Shown here: positions 1-5,439 of the stretch, one piece after another
Layout of the letters: every line of letters starts with the position of its first letter
Numbering within the stretch: position 1 is the first letter of the stretch
Assembly (NCBI GenBank): GCA_011051825.1
Contig: DRKH01000108.1
Span: 1 to 5,439, forward strand
Direction of reading: 5' to 3'
Length of the DNA: 5,439 nucleotides
Source of the DNA: Desulfobulbus sp.
Lineage (GTDB): Bacteria > Desulfobacterota > Desulfobulbia > Desulfobulbales > Desulfobulbaceae
Translations under genes and position numbers: made by a program
Notes under the pieces: model-generated
What the model was told of the DNA's origin: nothing
Databases searched by the model: none
What the model saw: only the letters and a program-made list of their open reading frames with translations

Positions 1-1
1 G

Positions 2-685
2 GCATTCAAAAACGGGGTCAAGAAGTTCATCTACTGCAGCACCTGCGGGGTCCATGGCAATGTGGAGCATCCGCCTGCCCCTGAAACCGCGCCGATCAAT
101 GCCGCCGATTACTACCAGCAGACCAAGTATGAGGCCGAACCGATTGTGCTGGACTATGTAAAAAAAGGCTTGAAAGCCACCATTATCCGACCGGCCGCCA
201 TCTACGGTCCCGGAGACCCGGAGCGGTTTTTCATGATTTTCAAACGGGTGAACAATGGCATGTTCCCCATGTTCGGCAGTGGAAAAACCTATTATCATCC
301 TCTCTACATTGACAGCCTGATTGATGCCCATGTCCTGGCCATGGATGAGGACAAGGGCAATGGCGAGGCCTATCTTATTGCCGACGAAGAGTATGTTGAA
401 ATCGAGGATCTGGTCCGTCGCACGGCAAAAGCTCTGGGGGTTGAGGTGAAGATTCCTCATTTCCCCCTCTGGCCGCTGATTATTGCCGGTCATTTTTTTG
501 AGAAGGTCTGTAAACCGTTTAAAATCAAGCCGCCTATTTTTCCGCGGCGGGTGGACTGGTACCGGCAGAACAGGGCCTTTGATATCAGCAAGGCCAAACG
601 GGACCTCGGCTATGCCCCGAAAATTGGTCTTGATGAGGGGTTGAAGCGAACCGGAGAATGGTACCGAAAAGAGGGATACCTGTAG
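2..685 (+). CDS. NAD(P)-dependent sugar epimerase/dehydratase, extended SDR family (5' end missing)
   Basis: Partial gene, open at the left edge; 227 residues are visible and the stop is TAG at 683-685. The reading frame continues upstream of the GTG at 62, which is an internal Val and not the start. Seen: a beta-strand leading to the catalytic Ser/Thr region (visible residues 9-19, FIYCSTCGVHG), the SDR active-site pair YxxxK (Y38, K42; YQQTK), then a RPAAIYGPGD segment, the usual substrate-side motif after the active site. Further on are HPLYIDSLIDAH, equivalent to the 'vhVdDva.a' motif of extended SDRs, and a C-terminal DISKAKRDLGYAP segment typical of the family. Missing: the N-terminal GxxGxxG nucleotide-binding loop, roughly the first 100 residues, presumably just outside the window. 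Known of the family: NAD(P)-dependent epimerisation, dehydration or reduction, often of nucleotide sugars, in the cytoplasm. The exact substrate cannot be told; a dihydroflavonol-reductase or sterol-dehydrogenase-like SDR is an alternative, but the glycan-gene neighbours favour a sugar substrate. Confidence 0.9.
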   Translation, partial: AFKNGVKKFIYCSTCGVHGNVEHPPAPETAPINAADYYQQTKYEAEPIVLDYVKKGLKATIIRPAAIYGPGDPERFFMIFKRVNNGMFPMFGSGKTYYHPLYIDSLIDAHVLAMDEDKGNGEAYLIADEEYVEIEDLVRRTAKALGVEVKIPHFPLWPLIIAGHFFEKVCKPFKIKPPIFPRRVDWYRQNRAFDISKAKRDLGYAPKIGLDEGLKRTGEWYRKEGYL

Positions 686-736
686 AACCAAGGTGTTCGC
701 CAGACCCTCCACAGGAAAAAGAGACCAACAGGCAGA

Positions 737-1495
737 ATGACGAAAAAAAAAACACATAAAGCGATTACCGGTAAAGGCTCGGCCCTGGGTAAGTACCAGG
801 ACGTTATTGTCGGCAACCGTTCCTTTCTCTTTCTCCTCTATTTTGAGTTATGCGGGTGGCTCGGGGTTGTGCCGGGTGCGCTTGGCATGCTCCTGCGGCA
901 ACTGTTCTGGCCCCGGCTCTTCGGCTCCTGCGGTAAGAAGGTCGCCTTTGGCCGGGGGATCGTGCTCAGGCATCCCCGGCGGATCCACCTGGGGGATTCG
1001 GTGGTGATCAGTGAGGGCTGTATCCTTGACGGAAGAAATCCGGAGACAAACAGGGCGATTGTCCTGGACAGGGACGTCATTCTCTCCAACAGTGTAGTGC
1101 TTTCCTGTAAAAACGGCTCCATCGCCATTGGCCAGGCAACCGGGATCAACACCGGCACAATAATTCAATCAACCAACAACTGCCCGGTTACCATAGGCGC
1201 TGACGGAATTATCGGTCAGATGTGTTTTGTGGTCGCAGGCGGCAGCTACAATATTGACCGTCTGGATGTTCCCATCCGGATGCAGGGAATCAAAGAGGAC
1301 GGCGGGGTTGAGATCGAACAGGATGTCTGGCTGGGCGGCAGGGTTACGGTGCTGGGCGGCACAACAGTCGGGACCGGGTCGGTTGTCGCGGCTGCTGCCG
1401 TTGTCACCAGGTCCATTGCCCCATATTCAATCGCAAAAGGGGTTCCGGCCCGGGTTACCGGCAGCAGAACGGAAGGAAAGAAAGAATGCGCATAG
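737..1495 (+). CDS. Left-handed beta-helix (hexapeptide repeat) acyltransferase, probable sugar O-/N-acetyltransferase
   Basis: 252 residues. ATG start chosen at 737; the Shine-Dalgarno is weak (AGG at 730-732, only 4 bases from the ATG). Residues 1-28 are basic and polar, followed by a hydrophobic stretch (about 29-58) with PGALGMLLR at 46-54, probably a membrane-associating segment preceding the catalytic domain. From about residue 70 to 243 there are imperfect hexapeptide repeats (I/V-G-x pattern: IHLGDS, IAIGQA, VTIGAD, VEIEQD, TVGTGS) ending in the family signature SIAKGVPARV. Such proteins are normally trimers that use acetyl-CoA or another acyl-CoA at the subunit interface. The loop before VPIRMQG reads GGSYNIDRLD, with Tyr171 where many relatives have the catalytic His. 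The last 10 bases overlap the next gene, so the two are probably translationally coupled. Inferred role: acylation of a sugar or sugar-lipid in the polysaccharide pathway; substrate unknown. Confidence 0.9.
   Translation: MTKKKTHKAITGKGSALGKYQDVIVGNRSFLFLLYFELCGWLGVVPGALGMLLRQLFWPRLFGSCGKKVAFGRGIVLRHPRRIHLGDSVVISEGCILDGRNPETNRAIVLDRDVILSNSVVLSCKNGSIAIGQATGINTGTIIQSTNNCPVTIGADGIIGQMCFVVAGGSYNIDRLDVPIRMQGIKEDGGVEIEQDVWLGGRVTVLGGTTVGTGSVVAAAAVVTRSIAPYSIAKGVPARVTGSRTEGKKECA
743..752 (+). repeat. A10 homopolymer tract in codons 3-6 of the acyltransferase gene
   Basis: Ten consecutive A residues encode Lys3-Lys5 and the first base of codon 6, directly after the start codon. The frame is intact in this sequence. 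Long A tracts can cause replication, transcription or sequencing slippage, and a one-base change here would abolish the protein. AAA codons are also commonly enriched early in genes because they help translation initiation, so the tract may have no switching role. Confidence 0.6.
1473..1477 (+). promoter_or_regulatory. Ribosome binding site for the GT4 gene, inside the acyltransferase coding region
   Basis: AAGGA lies 8 bases before the ATG at 1486 within a purine-rich run. It falls within the 3' coding end of the acyltransferase, and the GT4 start codon itself precedes the acyltransferase stop (shared ATGCGCATAG). This decides the GT4 start and fits coupled translation. Confidence 0.7.
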
Positions 1496-2616
1496 GGATT
1501 ATGATGCGATCGGCCGATGAGGCCGGCGGCATCGGGGTATACGCCAGAAATATCGTTGAAGAACTGCTCAAGCTCGATCAGGAAAACGAGTATGTTTTAT
1601 TCTATAAAACAGAGAAGCACCTGGGGCGGTATGAGAAATTTGCCAACTGCCGGGAAATATTCCTGCCCGGCAAAAACAAGGCCGTCTGGGACCAATGGAA
1701 AATTCCACGGGCTGCGCGAAAAGAGCGGGTCGACCTGATTTTCAATCCCAAATTCACCGTGCCCCTGTTGACCCGCTGTAAGACCATGATGGTGGTCCAT
1801 GGAGCTGATTGGTTTATTCCGCCCTATGACGAGGTCTACACCACCATAGATAATTTTTATATCAAACGGGTCATGCCGCTCTACTTTCGCCGGGCCGATG
1901 CCATCAGCTCGGTTTCGGATTATTCAACCGACGGCTTTGTCCAGGCCTTTCCCTGGTGCAGGGACAAGATCAAGACCATCTACTTCGGACCCAACCGGAT
2001 TTTCAAACGAATCAGCGACCGGCAGGCCCTGGAGGCCGTGCAGACAAAATACAACCTGCCCCAAGAGTTTATCCTGACCGTTATCCGATACGACCATGGG
2101 GCCAGGAATACGCGCAAGAATTTCAAGGGCATGGCCGAGGCCTTTTCGCTTTATAAAAAGATGGGCGGCAAGGAAAAGTTTGTTGTGGTCGGCCGTGACT
2201 GCGACCTTTACGCCAAGGAATACGACCTGAAAGCCATGGGGATTGAAGAGAATGTCATCTTTACCGGCCTTGTACCCCAGGTGGATCTGCCTGCCTTGTA
2301 CAGCCTTGCCCGCCTCTATCTCTATACCACCATTATCGAGGCCTTTCCCATCCCGACCACCGAGGCCATGGCCTGCGGTTGTCCCATCGTCACCTCCAAC
2401 GGAACCGGCCTGGAAGAGCTGACCCACGGGGTCTCCCTGGCAGTTGATCCCCTGGACAGTCAGGCCATTGCCGAAGCCATCGACAAGGTGCTGGGCGATG
2501 AAGCTCTGCAGGAGGACATGCGCGCGAAAGGGTTTGAGCGCTCAAAGATCTTCAGCTGGGAGAAATGCGCGGTCCAGACCCTGGAAATTTTCAAGCAGCT
2601 GGTCCGGGAGAGCTGA
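1486..2616 (+). CDS. Glycosyltransferase family 4 (GT-B fold, retaining)
   Basis: 376 residues, the usual length for the family, complete at both ends. The N-terminal GT-B domain begins MRIGIMMRS and has the glycine-rich loop GGIGVYARNIVEELL (residues 14 onward) that contacts the donor or acceptor. H105 in VVHGADW and the SSVSDYS segment near 145-150 match conserved positions of the family. The C-terminal domain has TRKNF (R210, K211, N212), which in GT4 enzymes binds the donor diphosphate, then the EX7E signature: E285 and E293 around AFPIPTT, followed by AMACGCPIVTSN. Known of the family: transfers a sugar from a nucleotide-sugar donor with retention of anomeric configuration, acting at the cytoplasmic face of the inner membrane on lipid-linked acceptors. 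Donor and acceptor cannot be read from sequence. It starts inside the preceding acyltransferase and ends 3 bases before the GT2 gene, so it lies in the middle of the presumed operon. Product family is secure; specificity is not. Confidence 0.95.
   Translation: MRIGIMMRSADEAGGIGVYARNIVEELLKLDQENEYVLFYKTEKHLGRYEKFANCREIFLPGKNKAVWDQWKIPRAARKERVDLIFNPKFTVPLLTRCKTMMVVHGADWFIPPYDEVYTTIDNFYIKRVMPLYFRRADAISSVSDYSTDGFVQAFPWCRDKIKTIYFGPNRIFKRISDRQALEAVQTKYNLPQEFILTVIRYDHGARNTRKNFKGMAEAFSLYKKMGGKEKFVVVGRDCDLYAKEYDLKAMGIEENVIFTGLVPQVDLPALYSLARLYLYTTIIEAFPIPTTEAMACGCPIVTSNGTGLEELTHGVSLAVDPLDSQAIAEAIDKVLGDEALQEDMRAKGFERSKIFSWEKCAVQTLEIFKQLVRES
2606..2610 (+). promoter_or_regulatory. Ribosome binding site for the GT2 gene, overlapping the end of the GT4 gene
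   Basis: GGGAG lies 9 bases upstream of the ATG at 2620, within the last codons of the GT4 gene. A second ATG at 2624 is in another frame and is not the start. The 3-base intergenic gap supports coupled translation. Confidence 0.6.
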
Positions 2617-2619
2617 AGG

Positions 2620-3513
2620 ATGGATGCGCCTCTTGTCGTTATCGTCATCCTGACCTGTAATCAGAAACAGGTGACCCTGGACTGCCTGGACAGCTTTGGC
2701 CACTGTTCGTATCCAAACAAACAGATTATCCTGGTCGACAACGGCTCCGAAGACGGGGTAAAGGAAACAGTCAATAAGAAGTTTCCTGAAGTAACGGTCC
2801 TGCGGAATGAGAAAAATCTCGGCGCGGCCGGAGGGCGGAATACCGGCATTGAACATGCCCGCAACCAGCTGGATTTCACCTACATCATGTTCATGGACAA
2901 CGATATTGTCGTCGGCCCGGATTTCCTGACCAGGCTGGTCGAGGGGCTGGAAACCTGCGAAAATTCCCGGGTTGAGATTGCCTCGCCGCTGCTGTATCAG
3001 ATGGGAACCGAGAAGGTGATTGACTGTGCCGGTGGAGCAATGCTGAATTTTTATACCGGTTCGACCCAGACCAGGGGCCATGGCGAGGTCGACAACGGTC
3101 AATACAACCATGAAAAATTCCCGAAATGTGTACCGACCACCGTGCTCATGCATCGCAGCGCTCTGGAACGGGCAGGCGGGTTTGATGTCTCCTTTGATCC
3201 CTACGGCTATGAAGACCTTGATATGGTCCTGCGGGCCAACCCGGAGCGCAATCCCTTTCTCTTTGTTCCGGAGGCAGTGGTCTGGCATCTGGGGTCAAAG
3301 ACCGGATTTTCCGGGTATACGGCTGAGTACACCCGGATGAAGGGACAGAATATGCAGCGTTTTTTCAAACGTCATTCCACCTCGCTGCAGTGGCTCTGGT
3401 TCAACCTGTTGCTGCCGTTTCTCAGCGTGAAGACCATTGTCAGGGAACTCCGCCGAGGCAATGTCAAGGCGATTTTCGGTTTGGTTAAAGGATTTCTCAG
3501 TGGCGCAAAATAG
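2620..3513 (+). CDS. Glycosyltransferase family 2, WbbL/rhamnosyltransferase-like (GT-A fold, inverting)
   Basis: 297 residues, complete, of usual family length. The N-terminus VVIVILTCNQ is the first beta-strand of the GT-A fold. DNGSEDG (D40-G46) binds the nucleotide, GAAGGRNTGI matches the 'G-GG-N-GI' motif of COG1216-type enzymes, and D93-N94-D95 is the DXD-type metal site. GYEDLDMVLR carries the E198-D199 acidic pair expected to include the catalytic base, and H223 in VVWHLGS is the conserved His after it. The C-terminal 45 residues contain a hydrophobic stretch (WLWFNLLLPFL) and basic residues, probably for peripheral membrane contact. Known of the family: transfer of rhamnose or another sugar, with inversion, onto a growing lipid-linked oligosaccharide. 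The closest functional relatives are often rhamnosyltransferases, but no rhamnose synthesis genes are in view, so the sugar is uncertain. It follows the GT4 gene by 3 bases and precedes the flippase by about 35. Confidence 0.95.
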   Translation: MDAPLVVIVILTCNQKQVTLDCLDSFGHCSYPNKQIILVDNGSEDGVKETVNKKFPEVTVLRNEKNLGAAGGRNTGIEHARNQLDFTYIMFMDNDIVVGPDFLTRLVEGLETCENSRVEIASPLLYQMGTEKVIDCAGGAMLNFYTGSTQTRGHGEVDNGQYNHEKFPKCVPTTVLMHRSALERAGGFDVSFDPYGYEDLDMVLRANPERNPFLFVPEAVVWHLGSKTGFSGYTAEYTRMKGQNMQRFFKRHSTSLQWLWFNLLLPFLSVKTIVRELRRGNVKAIFGLVKGFLSGAK

Positions 3514-3548
3514 GCTTTCCCTTTTTTTTGTTCCATAGCCGGCACTCC

Positions 3549-4844
3549 ATGGGTATTAGAGCGATCTTGACAAAGAATCAGGAGAATTTCTTCTCCATGG
3601 GGGCCACGGTCTGCCGGGCCTGCAGCCGGTTTCTGCTTGTCTTTCTGGCCAGTTTCCTGTTGTCCAAATACGAATTCGGCATCTTTAATATCTTTATATC
3701 CATCTATTTCTTTTCCCGACTCTTCTCCGAGAATTCGCTCAATCTGCCGTTTATCAAGTTTGCCGCCGACGGCGAACATGAACCGTCCCTGGTCAACTTT
3801 CAGATTATCCTGCTGAAAATACTCTATGTCCTGCTGGTTTCTTCCGTCATTCTCCTTTGCTCCGACTTTATTGTCGAGTACTCCGGCCTGGAGAGAAAAA
3901 GCCTGCTCCTGCTGCTGCCGTTTATGCTGTTGTCGCTGACCTTTTACATGTTTGTCGGCCAGATCCTTATTGCCCAGTTACGGATGCGGCTGCTGTTTTT
4001 CTATGAGTTACTGAACTGTCTTGTTTTTGCCTTTTTACTGGGGGTGTTTTTCTTTTTTGCCGGCAGCTTTTCCACCGAAAGGCTGGTTGTTGTATTTTCA
4101 GCCGCCATGGCAGGCTCAGCCCTGATCGGGGCGGTTGTCTTTAGACGCTTTATTCATATCATTCCGCAACTGGATAAAGAACTGTTCTGGAAGATTATTC
4201 ACTACTCGAAATTCACCATCTTAAGCGGTATCTCTTCCCTGGTGATCCTGAAAGCAGACGTGCTGATGCTGGGGTATTTTCGTACACCCCAGGAAGTCGG
4301 GGTCTACGGGATGGCCCTGTTTGTCAATGAGGCGGTGCAGGTGGTCTTTGATTCGGTACTGCGTATCTGCCTGCCTAAGGCCTCAGCCCTGTCCGGTGAA
4401 GGCGACAGTGAAAAGATACAAATCCTGTTTCGCCAGTCCGTGAAAAACATTTATATTGGCATTCTGCCGATTGTGGCAGTCCTTGCCGTTGCAGCCCCGA
4501 CTGCAATTCATTTGATTTATCAGGGGAAATATGACGATTCCATTGTGCTCGTGTATCTGTTCCTGGCCGCATCGCTGGTCAAGCCGGTGGGCTACGTCGC
4601 GGGCATTATACTGGGGGCCACCGGCAATATTCGGCTGGATAATCGCAACTGCTGGATTTCGGCGATGCTCAACGTGGTCTGCAATGTGCTTCTTATTCCC
4701 CGGTTCGGAGTTATGGGGGCCGCAATCGCCTCGACACTCAGTTTTTTCAGTCTGACCGTCCTGCATTATCTGTCCGTGCGCAAGGTCGTGTTTAGTCAAG
4801 AAAATCATGAAAAAACAACCGGTACGTTCGGGAAACTGGAATAA
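3549..4844 (+). CDS. Oligosaccharide flippase, Wzx type (MOP superfamily, polysaccharide transporter)
   Basis: 431 residues from the ATG at 3549, complete, within the usual 400-500 of Wzx-like proteins. About 12 hydrophobic helices can be seen, roughly at residues 17-37, 42-60, 84-104, 117-138, 147-171, 179-198, 222-243, 253-271, 299-320, 331-356, 368-384 and 387-410. The MOP-style C-terminal segment NVLLIPRFGVMGAAIAS (around 379-395) is well preserved. Role by family: moves the undecaprenyl-linked repeat unit from the cytoplasmic to the periplasmic face of the inner membrane. Start choice: the frame is also open back to a TTG at 3528, but that start has no Shine-Dalgarno. The ATG at 3549 keeps the N-terminal ILTKN amphipathic region common in flippases, though its own Shine-Dalgarno is also poor. 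A third option is the ATG at 3597, with AGGAG at 3580-3584 twelve bases upstream, which would give 415 residues but shorten the first helix region. Hydrophobic stretches are unusually rich in Phe. The C-terminal tail (about 412-431) is polar and cytosolic. Confidence 0.93.
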   Translation: MGIRAILTKNQENFFSMGATVCRACSRFLLVFLASFLLSKYEFGIFNIFISIYFFSRLFSENSLNLPFIKFAADGEHEPSLVNFQIILLKILYVLLVSSVILLCSDFIVEYSGLERKSLLLLLPFMLLSLTFYMFVGQILIAQLRMRLLFFYELLNCLVFAFLLGVFFFFAGSFSTERLVVVFSAAMAGSALIGAVVFRRFIHIIPQLDKELFWKIIHYSKFTILSGISSLVILKADVLMLGYFRTPQEVGVYGMALFVNEAVQVVFDSVLRICLPKASALSGEGDSEKIQILFRQSVKNIYIGILPIVAVLAVAAPTAIHLIYQGKYDDSIVLVYLFLAASLVKPVGYVAGIILGATGNIRLDNRNCWISAMLNVVCNVLLIPRFGVMGAAIASTLSFFSLTVLHYLSVRKVVFSQENHEKTTGTFGKLE

Positions 4845-4875
4845 CGGGGTGGTAATTTTCCTTTTCCGAAAATGT

Positions 4876-4907
4876 TTGACAAAAAAAAGAGCACAAGGTA
4901 TTACAAT
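4876..4907 (+). promoter_or_regulatory. Sigma70-like promoter for the secreted-protein gene
   Basis: A perfect -35 box TTGACA lies at 4876-4881. Two -10 options follow: TATTAC at 4899-4904 with a 17-base spacer, or the closer-to-consensus TACAAT at 4902-4907 with a 20-base spacer. The spacer begins with an A8 run (4881-4888, sharing its first base with the -35 box). The site lies in the AT-rich gap after the flippase and implies that the downstream gene has its own transcript. No clear operator or riboswitch fold is visible. Confidence 0.6.
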
Positions 4908-4946
4908 AGACAATTTTACAGTTGATATTTATAATTTTTTATATGT

Positions 4947-4955
4947 AGAGGTGAT
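4947..4955 (+). promoter_or_regulatory. Strong ribosome binding site before the secreted-protein gene
   Basis: AGAGGTGAT matches eight or more bases complementary to the 16S rRNA 3' end (GAGGTGAT) and abuts the ATG at 4956. The GAGG core is only 4 bases from this ATG, which is short; a TTG at 4962 in the same frame would have a 10-base spacing and is an alternative start that removes two residues. Confidence 0.75.
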
Positions 4956-5439
4956 ATGATTTTGGACAAGCTGCATCCCCGCCAATGGCTGAGGAAAAGT
5001 ATTGTTGGTTTTTTGATCCTGACACTGATAGTACCCCTGTTTCTGTCCCTGTCGAATAAGTCTTTTGCGGCCGATTATGACTGGATTAAGGTATATCCTG
5101 AACATATCGGTATTTTTACCACGGTTGGAGTTCAACAGTTCGTTGCCTTTGGCTACAAAAACGATGGGACCCGGGCGAATATCACAAAAAAAGTTGACTG
5201 GATCAGCAGCAATAAAAATATTATCAGTATTGACAAGAATGGACTGGCCACCATTGTCACCGGAATCACATCCGGTCAGGTAAAAATTACCTGCTCCTAT
5301 CCGAAGACCGGCAATATTGCGCCGGGCGTAAATCTTCTCCTTTTAAAAAAAAATAGGTACACGGTAACCCCCAGTGCCGGTGCAAATGGTGCCATATCTC
5401 CGAGCACTGCGCAGAAAGTCGTTGACGGCGAAACCACCA
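4956..5439 (+). CDS. Secreted/surface protein with Big_2-type Ig-like domain and divergent InlB B-repeat (3' end missing)
   Basis: 161 residues are visible; the frame is open at the right edge. The N-terminus is a Sec signal peptide: basic region to K14, hydrophobic core about residues 15-32 (SIVGFLILTLIVPLFLSL), and a likely cleavage after S36-F37-A38. Residues about 44-115 resemble a bacterial Ig-like Big_2 domain: an opening strand (VYPEHIGIFTTVG), then VDWISSN (W82), then SIDKNGLATIVTGITSGQVKIT, with the characteristic 'W-S-N/S...I-D-NG-A-G...G-V-I' spacing. From residue 135, YTVTPSAGANGAISPST begins a unit typical of the divergent InlB B-repeat (Flg_new_2) family, in which such units often come in tandem. 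An A9 run (5345-5353) encodes the LKKN linker between the two. Known of such domains: extracellular beta-rich modules in adhesins and secreted proteins; no enzymatic residues are seen. It has its own promoter and ribosome binding site, and base composition is visibly more AT-rich than in the genes before it. Whether it binds the polysaccharide made next door is inference only. Confidence 0.85.
   Translation, partial: MILDKLHPRQWLRKSIVGFLILTLIVPLFLSLSNKSFAADYDWIKVYPEHIGIFTTVGVQQFVAFGYKNDGTRANITKKVDWISSNKNIISIDKNGLATIVTGITSGQVKITCSYPKTGNIAPGVNLLLLKKNRYTVTPSAGANGAISPSTAQKVVDGETT

Noticed and set aside
62..64. GTG at 62 as start of the SDR gene
   Set aside because: The frame is open to the left edge and residues upstream carry the conserved Ser/Thr active-site strand, so the true start is outside.
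679..715. CCTGT ... ACAGG inverted repeat after the SDR gene
   Set aside because: Short stem with a long loop and followed by A residues rather than T; not convincing as a terminator.
1924..2427. Antisense open frame (167 codons) opposite the GT4 gene
   Set aside because: Composition is Gly- and Asp-rich as expected from reverse reading of the sense codons, with no motif or ribosome binding site to support it.
2542..3288. Long antisense open frame (248 codons) opposite the GT2 gene
   Set aside because: It lies wholly over a gene with clear family motifs, its translation shows no recognisable domain, and such shadows are common opposite codon-biased genes.
3487..3529. AAAGG ... CCTTT plus T8 as an intrinsic terminator between GT2 and flippase
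   Set aside because: The stem is five pairs with a loop of 28 bases, which is not a stable terminator hairpin.
4855..4873. ATTTTC / GAAAAT inverted repeat after the flippase gene as a terminator
   Set aside because: Six-pair stem, almost all A-T, 7-base loop and no U tract after it (the next bases are GTTTGAC). Too weak for an intrinsic terminator.
4383..4913. Antisense open frame (176 codons) opposite the flippase end and the following gap
   Set aside because: Reading is rich in Cys, His, Asn and Gln without a domain pattern, and it is the complement of membrane-helix codons; a shadow.

Overview
The window reads as part of a bacterial surface-polysaccharide (exopolysaccharide, O-antigen or capsule type) locus. 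All supported genes are on the + strand. Gene style, moderate GC in the first five genes, Sec-type export and the pairing of glycan genes with a Big_2/InlB-repeat secreted protein suggest a Gram-negative bacterium. Desulfobacterota (the former Deltaproteobacteria) would fit, but this is an impression from protein style and no marker gene in the window fixes it.

Layout. Bases 2-685 hold the 3' part of an extended SDR, an NAD(P)-dependent sugar epimerase/dehydratase; its Rossmann N-terminus lies off the left edge. After a 51-base gap comes a left-handed beta-helix acyltransferase (737-1495). It overlaps by 10 bases a GT4 glycosyltransferase (1486-2616), which is followed after 3 bases by a GT2 glycosyltransferase (2620-3513). 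After about 35 bases there is a 12-helix flippase of the Wzx/MOP type (3549-4844). The tight spacing and overlap make these five genes look like one transcription unit.

A 111-base AT-rich gap (4845-4955) carries a sigma70-like promoter and a strong ribosome binding site. It leads into a sixth gene (4956 to the right edge, incomplete) encoding a secreted protein: signal peptide, a bacterial Ig-like (Big_2-type) domain, then the beginning of a divergent InlB B-repeat. This gene appears to be a separate transcription unit.

Inferred joint role: the SDR makes or modifies a nucleotide sugar, the GT4 and GT2 enzymes extend a lipid-linked oligosaccharide, the acyltransferase decorates a sugar, and the flippase moves the finished unit across the inner membrane. 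No initiating phosphoglycosyltransferase, polymerase (Wzy), ligase or export machinery is visible, so those would lie outside. The enzymes belong to known families and I see no clear sign of a wholly new system. The points most worth a second look are the homopolymer inside the promoter spacer of the secreted-protein gene, the Tyr where related acyltransferases often have the catalytic His, and the identity of the truncated surface protein. There are no RNA genes, CRISPR arrays or mobile elements that I can support.
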